Source: Methylovirgula sp.
Lineage (GTDB): Bacteria > Pseudomonadota > Alphaproteobacteria > Rhizobiales > Beijerinckiaceae
DNA: 23,359 bases
Direction of reading: 5' to 3'
NCBI GenBank assembly: GCA_030038595.1
Contig: JASHSW010000003.1
Coordinates: 1-23,359, forward strand
Position numbers and translations under genes: made by a program. Within the stretch, counting starts at the first letter, position 1, and the number at the start of each line of letters is the position of its first letter. Positions 6,621-15,183 of the stretch are shown here, one piece after another. The notes below the pieces were generated by a model that did not search any database, was not told where the DNA came from, and saw nothing but the letters and a program-made list of their open reading frames with translations.

Positions 6621-8318
6621 ATGAAAGACATTCAAGGCACGCTTGCTGAGTCAAAGGCCGCGCTCGTTCGCGGCTGTCTCGACAAGATTCTGCGCTGTCC
6701 GCTTTTCGTCCAAGCCGAACGCCAACAGAGATTCCTGAATTATCTCGTCGAACAAACGCTCATGGGCCAAGGCAACCGGCTCAAGGGCTATTCGATCGGC
6801 GCAGCCGTCTTCGATCGGGCCGATGATTTCGATCCTCGAATCGACGCGATCGTGCGCGTCGAGGCCACCAGACTGCGCGCGAAGTTGCGTGAATATTACG
6901 ACGATCTTGGTCACTTGGACGAGGTCCGCATCGAGCTTCCCAAGGGTTCCTATGAACTCAAGTTCTGCTTTCGAGCAGAGAGCGGAGTCGCGAATGCGGC
7001 GTGGCCCGCGTCGGCGCAAGGGGCAGCGGGCGGCCGGACGCAACCAGACCTGCTGCCGGCGATCACCGTTCCAAGCGACAAGCCTTCGCTCGCCGTTCTC
7101 CCTTTCGCCAATCTGAGCCGCGATCCGGATCAGGATTATTTCGCGGATGGCATGACCGACGATCTCATTACTTTGTTGTCCAAGCTCTCAGGCATGCTGG
7201 TGATTGGGCGGCAGTCGGCGTTCGTCTACAAACACAGCCAGAAGGACGGGCGCGAGATCGCGCGTGAGCTTGGCGTTCGCTATCTGCTTGAGGGCAGCGT
7301 ACGCCGCTCCGGAAATAGAGTTCGCATCAACGCGCAGCTCGTCGAGGCGGTGCGCGGCGCACAACTGTGGGCGGAGCGCTACGATCGCGACCTTGAAGAC
7401 ATATTCGCGTTACAGGACGATGTATCGCGCCGAATCATTGACGCATTGGAGGTGCGTCTCTCGGATGCGGAAACGAGCCTTTTGCTGGGAGCGCACGAGG
7501 GCGTGAATGTTGCCGCGCACGACCTTCTTCTTTGCGGCCTCGAACGCTATTGGGAATATTCCATCGAGTCGGTCGAGGCTGCGCAGGGCTTCTTCCTAGG
7601 GGCGCTGGAGGTCGATCCGACTTATGCGACGGCACACGCGTGGCTCGCGCGCGCGTATCTCTATAGATTTTCGACGCTTCTCGCCGATCGCCACGAGTTG
7701 AGCGAATTGGGATTTATTCATGCGCAAAAGGCATGCGACCTCAGTCCGGGACTGCCGATGGGGCATTCGATGCTGGGATGGGCGCAATTCTGGCGTGGCA
7801 ATGGCGCCGAGGCCGAGTGCGCCTTGCGCCGCGCCGTGCAGATGGACCCGAACAATCCCGACGCGCGCTTATTTCTCTCCATCATTCTCGGGTACAGCGG
7901 CCAAGGCGACGAAGGTGCCGACTGCGTGCAAATGGCGATGCGCTTGAATCCCCATCCCACCACATTTTATTTCTTTGCGCTCGGCGTTTGCCGATTCGTG
8001 CAGGAGCGGTACGAAGAGGCCGTCACAGCTTTCAAGAAGGGGCTCGAGCTTTCGCCAGGCTTCACGCCGAATGCCGATCACTTGACCGCGACATATGGAA
8101 TTCTCGGCCGGATCGAAGACGCAGCTCTTTATCGCGCCGCCGTGCTTTCGCGGCAGCCGGCCGAAACTGTCCTGTCCCGCTGGCTGCGGTCCTTTTTGGA
8201 CAGAGACGTTGCGGAGCGATTTAGGGGTGGCTTTATGCGCGCTCTCTGCATGCCGGATGATCGAAAGATAGTGTCTCTCCCGCCGCGGGGAACGCGCCGT
8301 CGCTCGCCAGACCGCTAG
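6621..8318 (+). CDS. TolB-like / TPR protein with an N-terminal regulator-type domain
   Basis: This 565-residue cytoplasmic protein has three parts. Residues 1-110 (QRFLNYLVEQTLMGQGNRL, IDAIVRVEATRLRAKLREYY, then IELPKGSYEL) match a domain that recurs at the N-terminus of TolB-like proteins in rhizobia and acidobacteria. Residues about 155-290 are the TolB-like/FlgO-type domain (SLAVLPFANLS, YFADGMTDDLITLL, YLLEGSVRRSGNRVRINAQL, LWAERYDRDLEDIFALQDDV). From about 305 to 515 run TPR-like helical repeats. Related proteins are often annotated as adenylate cyclases or CadC-like regulators, but I see no cyclase catalytic core, no classical OmpR-type DNA-binding domain and no membrane segment here. 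The function is probably regulatory or scaffolding. The 210-base upstream gap has no clear hairpin; the ATG at 6621 lacks a good Shine-Dalgarno. Confidence 0.82.
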   Translation: MKDIQGTLAESKAALVRGCLDKILRCPLFVQAERQQRFLNYLVEQTLMGQGNRLKGYSIGAAVFDRADDFDPRIDAIVRVEATRLRAKLREYYDDLGHLDEVRIELPKGSYELKFCFRAESGVANAAWPASAQGAAGGRTQPDLLPAITVPSDKPSLAVLPFANLSRDPDQDYFADGMTDDLITLLSKLSGMLVIGRQSAFVYKHSQKDGREIARELGVRYLLEGSVRRSGNRVRINAQLVEAVRGAQLWAERYDRDLEDIFALQDDVSRRIIDALEVRLSDAETSLLLGAHEGVNVAAHDLLLCGLERYWEYSIESVEAAQGFFLGALEVDPTYATAHAWLARAYLYRFSTLLADRHELSELGFIHAQKACDLSPGLPMGHSMLGWAQFWRGNGAEAECALRRAVQMDPNNPDARLFLSIILGYSGQGDEGADCVQMAMRLNPHPTTFYFFALGVCRFVQERYEEAVTAFKKGLELSPGFTPNADHLTATYGILGRIEDAALYRAAVLSRQPAETVLSRWLRSFLDRDVAERFRGGFMRALCMPDDRKIVSLPPRGTRRRSPDR

Positions 8319-8788
8319 GCGGCCTTCGACTTAATCCGCGTCGCCATCACGCCGCGCGGCGCTCCCATCGGCAGGAACGCGGCGAAGCCCAGCGGCCTCT
8401 CCAAATTCTGGTAGATGGCCTCCATGCCGCCGCGCATGAAAAAAGTCTCGTGCCAGAACATGGTACCGCCGGTATCTTTCATGAACTTCTTGAACCAAGC
8501 AAGATGCGGCTCTGAACGCGACCACTTGTCGAGACTCTCGAAGTCGCGCCAATACCAGCGCATGCCGATATGCAGCGGATAAAGCTTGAAGATGATGTTG
8601 TTCTCGTAATGTAGCAGTCCCTCGGGACGCTCGGATCCGGCTTTGTCGATCTGCGGCCCCAGGCCCAATAAAGTCTTGATCCCGCGTGATGCGCGGACTT
8701 GCATCCCCAAGATCATCACGACGAGATCGGGGTAGGCGGAGAAATCAGGAACCTGGCGCTTCGTTCCCTGGGCCGTTTGGTTGGACAT
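8315..8788 (-). CDS. DUF4188 domain protein
   Basis: This 157-residue soluble protein matches the DUF4188 pattern: DLVVMILGMQVRASRGIKTL near the start, then LLHYENNIIFKLYPLHIGMRWYWRDFESLDKWSRS, and FWHETFFMRGGMEAIYQN. The family is predicted to adopt a ferredoxin-like dimeric alpha/beta barrel related to small monooxygenases and haem-binding aldoxime dehydratase-like proteins. Conserved His and Trp residues are present (HLAWF, FWHETF), but no reaction is known to me. The start at 8788 (MSNQTAQG) is set by GAGGGG seven bases upstream; an 11-codon extension to 8821 is less likely. Its stop overlaps the stop of the convergent TolB/TPR gene within CTAG. No cotranscribed partner is evident. Confidence 0.85.
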   Translation of the reverse strand: MSNQTAQGTKRQVPDFSAYPDLVVMILGMQVRASRGIKTLLGLGPQIDKAGSERPEGLLHYENNIIFKLYPLHIGMRWYWRDFESLDKWSRSEPHLAWFKKFMKDTGGTMFWHETFFMRGGMEAIYQNLERPLGFAAFLPMGAPRGVMATRIKSKAA

Positions 8789-9072
8789 AGGTGTCCCCTC
8801 AGTCGTAGGCGACCGCCTCAAACGACGCTGGCCGCCGCTGCTATGTGAAATCGAACTGCCTCATACGCCAAGCACAATGTCGTGTGTGAAGCGATCTCTC
8901 ACAGATGGCCCGGCCAATGGCACTTCGAATATTTGGGATCGCGAACGTTATCTTTCCTCTGCCGCGTCGAACCTGGCAGAAGCTATAGACGCCGCCGAGG
9001 AAGTTGGGGCGTTTGAAACAGTTAGTAACGTCCGGAAGCGGGAAGCCGGAGAATTGTCTTGCGGCGATTCTT

Positions 9073-10500
9073 CTAAAGCACTTTGCCCGGGTTGAGGATC
9101 CCCTGCGGATCGAGCGTCTTTTTCAAGGTCCGCATGATCTCCAGCGCGACCGGGTCTTTGACGTGCGGCAGGAGGGCCCGTTTCATCCGTCCGATTCCGT
9201 GTTCAGCGGAAATCGAGCCGCCATGCGCGGCAACGATCGTATGCACGATCTCATTCACTTCGTCCCAGCGCGCCAAAAACGTGGCTTTGTCCGCGCCGAC
9301 CGGCTGCGAGACGTTGCAATGGATGTTGCCGTCGCCGAGATGCCCGAAGGCGACGAGCCGCGCGCCAGGAATGCGATCGCCGACCTGCCTTTCTACTTCT
9401 TCCAGAAAGACCGGCACGTCGGCGACCGGAACCGACACGTCGTGTTTGATCGAGCCGCCTTCCTGCGCCTGAACATCGGAGATCTGCGAGCGGATGCGCC
9501 AGAAAAGCTCGCGCTCCTCGGGCGCGGCGGCCGCATCCTCGATCATGCCGCGGTCCTTGGCCGACTGAAGAAGAGCGCGTAGGCGCTTGTCGATTTCTTG
9601 ACTTTGTCCGGCGACTTCGAGGAGGACGTAACACCGAGCCGGCGCGGGCAGGGGATCGCGCACCGCCTTGCCATGCGCGAGCACGAAATCGAGGGCGATG
9701 CGCGGGATGAGTTCGAAGCTCTTCAGCTCGTAATCGACGCCGTCGCGGACGAATTCGAGAAAGCGCAGTGCCTCGCGCGACCCGGCGAGCCCGACGAAAG
9801 CGGTCGCGACCGCATGCGGGCGGGGATAAAGCTTCAAAACCGCCGCGGTGATGATCCCCAGCGTGCCTTCCGAGCCGATAAAGAGGTTCTTCAGATCGTA
9901 GCCCGTGTTGTTCTTCTTGAGCTTGGAGAGATCCGACAAGATGCGGCCGTCGGCGAGCACGACTTCGAGCCCGAGAACGAGATCGCGCGCCGTACCGTAG
10001 GCAATGGCCGCCGTCCCGCCGGCATTGGTCGCAAGATTGCCGCCAATCGTGCAGGCGGCTGCGGCAGGAAGCGAAAGTGGAAAAAGCCGGTCGGCCCGCT
10101 TGGCTTCGGCGTGCACGCCCGCCAGCGTCATGCCGGCTTCGACCGTCAAAGTGTTCGACGAAGGATCGATCTCGCGAATCTTGTCCATGCGGCGCAGCGA
10201 GAGAACGATCTCGTCGCCGCGCTCAGACGGGGTCTGGCCGCCGACAAGCCCGGTGTTTCCGCCCTGCGGCACGATCCCGGTGCCGGTTTCGGCGCAAAAC
10301 GCCACGACCGCCGCGACTTCCGCCGTCGACCCGGGTTTGACGACGCAGAGCGCCCGACCTTTGAAGAGGTCGCGCGGCTCGATGAGGTAAGCGGCGGTCT
10401 TGGCCGGATCGACCAGGACATTTCGGTCGCCGACGATGGCCGCAAGACGCTCGGGAACGTCGATAAACGGCAATTTGTGAACCGCTTCGTTGGGAGCCAT
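9073..10500 (-). CDS. FAD-linked 2-hydroxyacid dehydrogenase (GlcD / D-lactate dehydrogenase / D2HGDH-like)
   Basis: This 475-residue flavoprotein of the vanillyl-alcohol-oxidase fold oxidises a D-2-hydroxyacid to the 2-oxoacid. Residues about 45-225 form the FAD-binding PCMH domain, with PQGGNTGLVGG (78-88), LPAAAACTIGGNLATNAGG and FIGSEGTLGIITAAVLKL. The C-terminal cap/substrate domain carries GHLGDGNIHCNV (from 386), whose His is a likely metal or substrate ligand, and SAEHGIGRMK (E434, H435). The closing LDPQGILNPGKVL is typical. D-2-hydroxyglutarate and D-lactate are both plausible substrates and the sequence cannot separate them; no glcE/glcF is adjacent, which argues against the three-subunit glycolate oxidase. 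The start at 10500 has AAGG about seven bases upstream. It stands alone, with a 16-bp palindrome upstream. Confidence 0.9.
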   Translation of the reverse strand: MAPNEAVHKLPFIDVPERLAAIVGDRNVLVDPAKTAAYLIEPRDLFKGRALCVVKPGSTAEVAAVVAFCAETGTGIVPQGGNTGLVGGQTPSERGDEIVLSLRRMDKIREIDPSSNTLTVEAGMTLAGVHAEAKRADRLFPLSLPAAAACTIGGNLATNAGGTAAIAYGTARDLVLGLEVVLADGRILSDLSKLKKNNTGYDLKNLFIGSEGTLGIITAAVLKLYPRPHAVATAFVGLAGSREALRFLEFVRDGVDYELKSFELIPRIALDFVLAHGKAVRDPLPAPARCYVLLEVAGQSQEIDKRLRALLQSAKDRGMIEDAAAAPEERELFWRIRSQISDVQAQEGGSIKHDVSVPVADVPVFLEEVERQVGDRIPGARLVAFGHLGDGNIHCNVSQPVGADKATFLARWDEVNEIVHTIVAAHGGSISAEHGIGRMKRALLPHVKDPVALEIMRTLKKTLDPQGILNPGKVL

Positions 10501-10604
10501 CGACGCCTTCTATCCCGGATCGCTTGCATGGTGCAGGGGCGATAGGTCCCGGCCACCGCGGCGGACGCGCATCGCTTCGTCCCAGCTTACGCGCGCCAAG
10601 AAGA

Positions 10605-10620
10605 TAAGGAGATCTCCTTA
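10605..10620. promoter_or_regulatory. 16-bp perfect palindrome, candidate operator
   Basis: TAAGGAGATCTCCTTA is perfectly self-complementary and lies 105 bases upstream of the FAD dehydrogenase start, in the 240-base gap between that gene and the rlmD stop. With no loop bases it suits a dimeric DNA-binding protein better than an RNA hairpin. No regulator gene is adjacent. The rest of the gap (10501-10740) shows no gene or clear terminator. Confidence 0.4.
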
Positions 10621-10740
10621 CCGATCCCTTGTTTTGACGGAAACCTACGCGAGGCCGACGTTGGCGATTTGGAAATCCTATTCCACCGAGAGGCTTAAAT
10701 CGACCAGTTTATGCTGGGCTTCATCGGTGCTCGGGTTTCT

Positions 10741-12000
10741 TCAGCCGAGGAGCGGCCTTCGCGGCTTCGTCGATTCGCGCCGGAAAATCCCCGCGCATTC
10801 AAGATGCGGCGAATGACGGAACTGGTCGAACGGTGTGACGCTTAGGAGCCGATAGCCGCCCGCGACGAGCAGCGCCGCGTCGCGCGCCAAGCTCTGCGGA
10901 CTGCAGGAAATGGCGACGACAAGCGGAACGGCAGATTGGGCGAGCGCGGCCGCCTGCGCCTCGGCGCCGGCGCGAGGCGGATCGAAAAGCACGGCGTCAA
11001 ACCGCCGCAGCTCCTCGTCGCCGAGCGGCCGGCGGAAGAGATCGCGCTTCTCGATCGTGACCGGCCGCAAGCCCGGTGCGCTCCGCGCCGCTTTGCCGAG
11101 CGCGGCCAGCGCGGCTTCGTCGTCATCGACGGCATGGACCGGCGCTCGCTCGGCGAGCCGCAGGCTGAACGTCCCTACTCCGGCGAAGAGATCGGCGATG
11201 CGGCGGGCGTCCGCGAGAGTTTCGCAAACTTGCGCCGCGAGCGCCGCTTCGCCCGCTTCGGTCGCCTGCAAAAAGGCGCCGGGCGGCGGCGCGACTTCGG
11301 CTTTGCCGATTTTCACGATGGGGGCGTGCCGCGCGACGATAACGCGACGATCGTTGGAGAGGCGCGCGAGATCCTCTGCCTCGGCGACCTCGATCGCCGC
11401 CTGCAATTCTGCCGGACCGAGCGGCCCGTGGCCTTTGATGTCGATATCGAGGCCGGTGAGAGACGCGGTGACCGAGATATCAAGCGGCTTTCCTGCGGCG
11501 CGCAGCGCCGCGGCGAGCGCATGCGCCGCGGCAAGCGCGCCGGCCATTTGCGGCGCCAGGATCGGACAGGAATCGAGATCGATCAGTTCATGCGCCCGGG
11601 CGCGCATGAAGCCTACGCGTGGCTTTCCGCCGTCGAACCGCGCATGAAAAGTGGCGCGGCGGCGCCCCCGCCCATGCGCGTCGACAAGATTGCCGACCTC
11701 CGGCTCCATTCCGGCATGGCGCAGTGCTTCCACCAGGAGACTGCGCTTCCAATCGGCGTAAGAACGGGGGGCAAGCGCCTGCACCGCACAGCCGCCGCAG
11801 CTCCCGAAATGGACGCAGAAAGGCGCGATCCGGTCGGGGCTCGGCGCGACGACTTCGACGAGCCTGCCGCGCATGCCTTCGATCTCGGCAAGGATTACAT
11901 CGCCCGGTAGCGCATAAGGCACATAGATCGGGCCGTCCGCGCCCGGCGCGACGCCTTCGCCGCGCTGGCCGAGGCGCGCGATGGAAAACTGCCTGCGCAT
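10741..12000 (-). CDS. rlmD: 23S rRNA (uracil-C5)-methyltransferase, RlmD/RumA family
   Basis: This 419-residue SAM-dependent RNA m5U methyltransferase is most likely directed at 23S rRNA U1939. A TRAM-like domain (residues 1-55) is followed by the [4Fe-4S] ligands C62, C68, C71 and C145. The methyltransferase core has DLFAGVGTFSLRLA for SAM binding and LFDPPRAGAEAQ. The catalytic nucleophile is C366 in ISCSPQSLARD, and the general base is E401 in FRHSPHLECAG. The 35-residue spacing between them equals that in E. coli RumA. The fused TrmA/RlmC/RlmD naming in alphaproteobacteria is loose, so the exact target is inferred. Its ATG overlaps the tlyA stop by one base (TGATG), so it is probably translationally coupled and last in the dxs cluster. 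Confidence 0.92.
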   Translation of the reverse strand: MRRQFSIARLGQRGEGVAPGADGPIYVPYALPGDVILAEIEGMRGRLVEVVAPSPDRIAPFCVHFGSCGGCAVQALAPRSYADWKRSLLVEALRHAGMEPEVGNLVDAHGRGRRRATFHARFDGGKPRVGFMRARAHELIDLDSCPILAPQMAGALAAAHALAAALRAAGKPLDISVTASLTGLDIDIKGHGPLGPAELQAAIEVAEAEDLARLSNDRRVIVARHAPIVKIGKAEVAPPPGAFLQATEAGEAALAAQVCETLADARRIADLFAGVGTFSLRLAERAPVHAVDDDEAALAALGKAARSAPGLRPVTIEKRDLFRRPLGDEELRRFDAVLFDPPRAGAEAQAAALAQSAVPLVVAISCSPQSLARDAALLVAGGYRLLSVTPFDQFRHSPHLECAGIFRRESTKPRRPLLG

Positions 12001-12743
12001 CAGCGCGTGGCGCCGATCAGAAATTCGCGGTTGCCGTCGGCCCCCGGGATCGGCGATTCCATCAAGCCGGCGGTCTGCCAGCCGGCGTCGCGGAGCAGCG
12101 GTTCCAATCGCGAGCAGGCGTCCTGCCGCGCCCCGGCATCCTTGACGATGCCTTTGACGACATGCGCGCGTCCAACCTCGAATTGCGGCTTGACCAGGAC
12201 AATAAGCTTCGCCCGTGGCGCCGCAAGCGCAAGAATAGCCGGCAGCACCAGCCGCAACGGGATGAAGCTCACGTCGCAGGTGATAAAGCCCGGCGGTTCG
12301 GCGAAGTCGGCGGGTGCAAGACTGCGCGCATCTTTTGCCTCGTAGAGGACGACGCGCGGATCGTCGCGCAGCCTGGCGTGCAATTGTCCATGGCCGACAT
12401 CGACGGCGTAAACCTTGGTCGCGCCGCGGGCGAGCAGCACATCGGCGAAGCCGCCGGTCGAAGCGCCGACGTCAAGGCAGACCGCGCCGTTGGGGTCGAA
12501 GCCAAAGGCGTCGAGTGCCGCTTCGAGCTTTACGCCGCCGCGCGAAACCCAAGGGTAGGGAGCAGCGGCTTCGATGTGTGCCCCGACGCCGATCGGCTCC
12601 GAGGGTTTGCGCAACGGCTTGCCGTCGATGCGCACGAGCCCTGCGGCGATCGCCTCCTGCGCCTTGGCGCGGCTCTCGAAAAAACCTCGTTCGACGAGGG
12701 CGAGGTCGGCGCGTCGCGGCGCATGCGGCGTTCTCGGGAGCAT
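12000..12743 (-). CDS. tlyA: TlyA family rRNA (cytidine-2'-O)-methyltransferase
   Basis: This 247-residue RNA methyltransferase, often annotated as haemolysin, modifies 23S C1920 and in some bacteria also 16S C1409; loss of such modification is linked to capreomycin resistance elsewhere. An S4 RNA-binding domain spans about residues 11-60. A short linker YPWVSRGGVKL corresponds to the interdomain RxWV region known from mycobacterial TlyA. The FtsJ/RrmJ-like domain follows, with CLDVGASTGGFADVLLARGA as SAM motif, YAVDVGHGQL, FITCDVSFI and LVKPQFEVG. The ATG at 12743 lies nine bases after the DUF2165 stop and has no clear Shine-Dalgarno, which suggests coupling. Its stop shares a base with the rlmD start. 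Confidence 0.93.
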   Translation of the reverse strand: MLPRTPHAPRRADLALVERGFFESRAKAQEAIAAGLVRIDGKPLRKPSEPIGVGAHIEAAAPYPWVSRGGVKLEAALDAFGFDPNGAVCLDVGASTGGFADVLLARGATKVYAVDVGHGQLHARLRDDPRVVLYEAKDARSLAPADFAEPPGFITCDVSFIPLRLVLPAILALAAPRAKLIVLVKPQFEVGRAHVVKGIVKDAGARQDACSRLEPLLRDAGWQTAGLMESPIPGADGNREFLIGATR

Positions 12744-12752
12744 GGAAGAAGC

Positions 12753-13244
12753 TTATCGGTTGCCGTCGGGCAGGCAAAGGAAAACGAGAATCAATCCGAT
12801 CGAGCCGACGAAGCGGAAGGCCGGCTCCTGCATGTTCCATTGGCCTGCCTGCCACATCTGAAACCATTCCCCGCCGACCACGAGAAAGCCGAAAAAATAG
12901 AGCGCGAAGCCGAGAGCGAGGCCGGCGACGGCCAGTCCTTTGGCGGAGTCGAAGGATCGGGGGCCGCGCGCAACGAGGCGCAAGGCGCCGAGAATGCAGA
13001 GACTTCCATAGAGCAGTTCGGCTGCGATGATGATCGCATAGGCCAGCCGCTGCAGCCTCGGATCAGCGACGGCGCGCCAAGCGAAGGCGCTGCCGGGCGG
13101 CAGCGCATCCATGGATAGAACGTGGCGGACAACTTCGAAGTTGGTGCGGTAATCGAGAATATTGTCGATTCCGACCAAAAGCCCGAGCGCTCCGACGCAC
13201 CCGACAAGAGCAATCTTGGCGGCCCGTACGGCGTCGAGCGGCAT
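12753..13244 (-). CDS. DUF2165 family four-helix inner-membrane protein
   Basis: This 163-residue integral membrane protein has four hydrophobic segments at about residues 9-28, 66-88, 103-125 and 144-159, separated by short polar loops; the first loop (about 29-65) is the longest. The opening (IALVGCVGALGLLVGIDNILDY) and the pattern WFQMWQAGQWNMQEPAFRF near the end are typical of DUF2165, small proteins of unknown function. It begins four bases after the dxs stop and ends nine bases before tlyA, so it is embedded in that operon. In the Rhizobiales arrangement I know, tlyA follows dxs directly, so the gene appears to be an addition. It has no signal peptide cleavage site or catalytic motif. 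Confidence 0.88.
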   Translation of the reverse strand: MPLDAVRAAKIALVGCVGALGLLVGIDNILDYRTNFEVVRHVLSMDALPPGSAFAWRAVADPRLQRLAYAIIIAAELLYGSLCILGALRLVARGPRSFDSAKGLAVAGLALGFALYFFGFLVVGGEWFQMWQAGQWNMQEPAFRFVGSIGLILVFLCLPDGNR

Positions 13245-13248
13245 GTTC

Positions 13249-15183
13249 TTAAGCGATCAGGACCTGCGCGGCGTCCTTGCTTCGGCCGAGCGTCTCGAGC
13301 ACCTTGGCGACGATGCCTTTCGCGTCGAGCCCGGCCGCCGCGTACATCTTCTCCGGCTTGTCATGATCCATGAAGACGTCGGGCAACACCATCGAACGCA
13401 GCTTCAAACCGTGCGCGCGCCGCCCGTCGAGCAGGCCTTCTTCGAGGATCGCTTGCGCGACGAATGAGCCGAAGCCGCCGATCGAACCCTCCTCAATCGT
13501 AATCAGAACCTCGTGATTTACCGCAAGCTGAAAGACGAGATCGAGATCGAGCGGCTTGGCGAAACGCGCATCCGCCACCGTCGTCGAAACACCGTAGGTG
13601 GCGAGGTCTTCCGCGGCCTTCAGCGCCTCGGCGAGCCTTGTGCCGAGCGAAAGGATCGCGACTTTGCCGCCTTCGCGCAGGATGCGGCCGCGACCGATCG
13701 GCAGGATTTCGCCGCGCTCCGGCAATTCGATGCCGACGCCTTCGCCGCGCGGATAGCGGAAGGCGATCGGTCCTTCGCTATAGGCGGCGGCCGTTGCCAC
13801 CATATGGACGAGTTCTGCTTCGTTGGCCGCCGCCATCACCACGAATCCCGGCAAAATGCCGAGATAGGTAACGTCGAACGAACCCGCATGCGTCGCCCCG
13901 TCCGCGCCGACGAGACCGGCGCGGTCGAGCGCAAAGCGCACCGGCAGGTGCTGGATTGCAATGTCGTGGACGACCTGGTCGTAGGCGCGCTGCAGGAACG
14001 TCGAGTAGATCGCACAGAATGGCTTGAACCCTTCGGTCGCAAGGCCGCCGGCAAAGGTGACCGCATGCTGCTCAGCGATGCCGACGTCGAAAGTGCGCTC
14101 CGGAAAGACCTTTTCGAAAAGATCAAGGCCGGTGCCAGACGGCATGGCGGCGGTGATCGCGACGATCTTGTCATCGCGTTCCGCTTCTTTGATCAGCGCA
14201 TCGGCGAAGACGCGCGTGTAGCTCGGCGCGTTGGCCTTGGGCTTGACTTGCGTGCCGGTCACCACGTCGAACATATTGACCGCGTGATGTTTGTCTTTGG
14301 CGGCCTCGGCCGGCCCATAGCCTTTGCCCTTTTTGGTCACGACATGGACGAGGATCGGGCCGCCTTGCGAATCGCGCACGTTGCGCAGCACCGGCAGGAG
14401 ATGATCGAGATTGTGTCCGTCGATCGGCCCGACGTAATAGATGCCGAGCTCTTCGAACATCGTCCCGCCCGCCCAAAAGTTACGGGCGAATTCCTCGGTC
14501 TTGCGGGCCCGCTCGTAGATGAACTTGGGCAAATGTTTGCCGAGCTGTTTGGCGGTCTCGCGCACGGTGCGGTAAGCGCCGCCCGAAACGAGCCGGGCGA
14601 GGTAGGCGGAAAGCGCACCGGCCGGCGGCGCGATCGACATCTCGTTGTCGTTCAAGATGATGATCAGCCGCGAATGCATCGCTCCGGCGTTGTTCATCGC
14701 TTCATAGGCCATGCCGGCCGACATCGCGCCGTCGCCGATCACCGAGACTACATTGGTCGGCTTCTCGGCGAGCGTGCTCGCGACCGCCATGCCCAGGCCG
14801 GCCGAAATCGAGGTCGAGGAATGCGCCGCCCCGAACGGGTCGTATTCGCTCTCCGTGCGCTTGGTGAAGCCGGAGAGGCCGCCGCCCTTGCGCAAGGTAC
14901 GGATCCGGTCGCGCCGCCCGGTCAAGATCTTGTGCGGATATGATTGATGCCCGACATCCCAGATGAGCCGGTCGCGCGGCGTATCGAAGACGTAGTGCAG
15001 CGCCACGGTGAGTTCGATCACGCCGAGCCCGGCGCCGAGGTGACCGCCGGTCACCGAGACCGCATCGATCGTCTCGTGCCGCAGTTCCTCCGCAACTTGC
15101 GCAAGATCGCTCTCGGCAAGCCGGCGCAAATCCGCCGGAGTATGAATCGTGTCGAGGAGGGGAGTCTTCGAGGTTGTCGTCAC
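13249..15183 (-). CDS. dxs: 1-deoxy-D-xylulose-5-phosphate synthase
   Basis: Dxs condenses pyruvate and glyceraldehyde 3-phosphate, with thiamine diphosphate, to 1-deoxyxylulose 5-phosphate, the entry step of the MEP isoprenoid pathway and also a source for thiamine and pyridoxal. At 644 residues it has normal length. Visible motifs are GGHLGAGLG (His48), [16 protein letters not shown], the diphosphate/Mg site [31 protein letters not shown] with the catalytic Glu near residue 370, and [16 protein letters not shown] chose the GTG at 15183 ([19 protein letters not shown]) because homologues begin there and GAGG lies five bases upstream; the frame can be extended 16 codons to a TTG at 15231 that looks unlikely. 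It heads the cluster dxs-DUF2165-tlyA-rlmD. The usual upstream xseB is absent. Confidence 0.97.
   Translation of the reverse strand: MTTTSKTPLLDTIHTPADLRRLAESDLAQVAEELRHETIDAVSVTGGHLGAGLGVIELTVALHYVFDTPRDRLIWDVGHQSYPHKILTGRRDRIRTLRKGGGLSGFTKRTESEYDPFGAAHSSTSISAGLGMAVASTLAEKPTNVVSVIGDGAMSAGMAYEAMNNAGAMHSRLIIILNDNEMSIAPPAGALSAYLARLVSGGAYRTVRETAKQLGKHLPKFIYERARKTEEFARNFWAGGTMFEELGIYYVGPIDGHNLDHLLPVLRNVRDSQGGPILVHVVTKKGKGYGPAEAAKDKHHAVNMFDVVTGTQVKPKANAPSYTRVFADALIKEAERDDKIVAITAAMPSGTGLDLFEKVFPERTFDVGIAEQHAVTFAGGLATEGFKPFCAIYSTFLQRAYDQVVHDIAIQHLPVRFALDRAGLVGADGATHAGSFDVTYLGILPGFVVMAAANEAELVHMVATAAAYSEGPIAFRYPRGEGVGIELPERGEILPIGRGRILREGGKVAILSLGTRLAEALKAAEDLATYGVSTTVADARFAKPLDLDLVFQLAVNHEVLITIEEGSIGGFGSFVAQAILEEGLLDGRRAHGLKLRSMVLPDVFMDHDKPEKMYAAAGLDAKGIVAKVLETLGRSKDAAQVLIA

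Noticed and set aside
9000..9072. AGAAT/ATTCT hairpin downstream of the FAD dehydrogenase as its terminator
   Set aside because: It has only five pairs with a 12-base loop and no T tract on the minus strand.
8781..9095. 104-codon plus-strand ORF in the gap between DUF4188 and the FAD dehydrogenase
   Set aside because: It overlaps the starts and ends of both neighbours on the other strand, has no Shine-Dalgarno and no recognisable domain.
13513..14943. 476-codon plus-strand ORF opposite dxs
   Set aside because: It is antisense to an unambiguous dxs; the composition is typical of a shadow frame.
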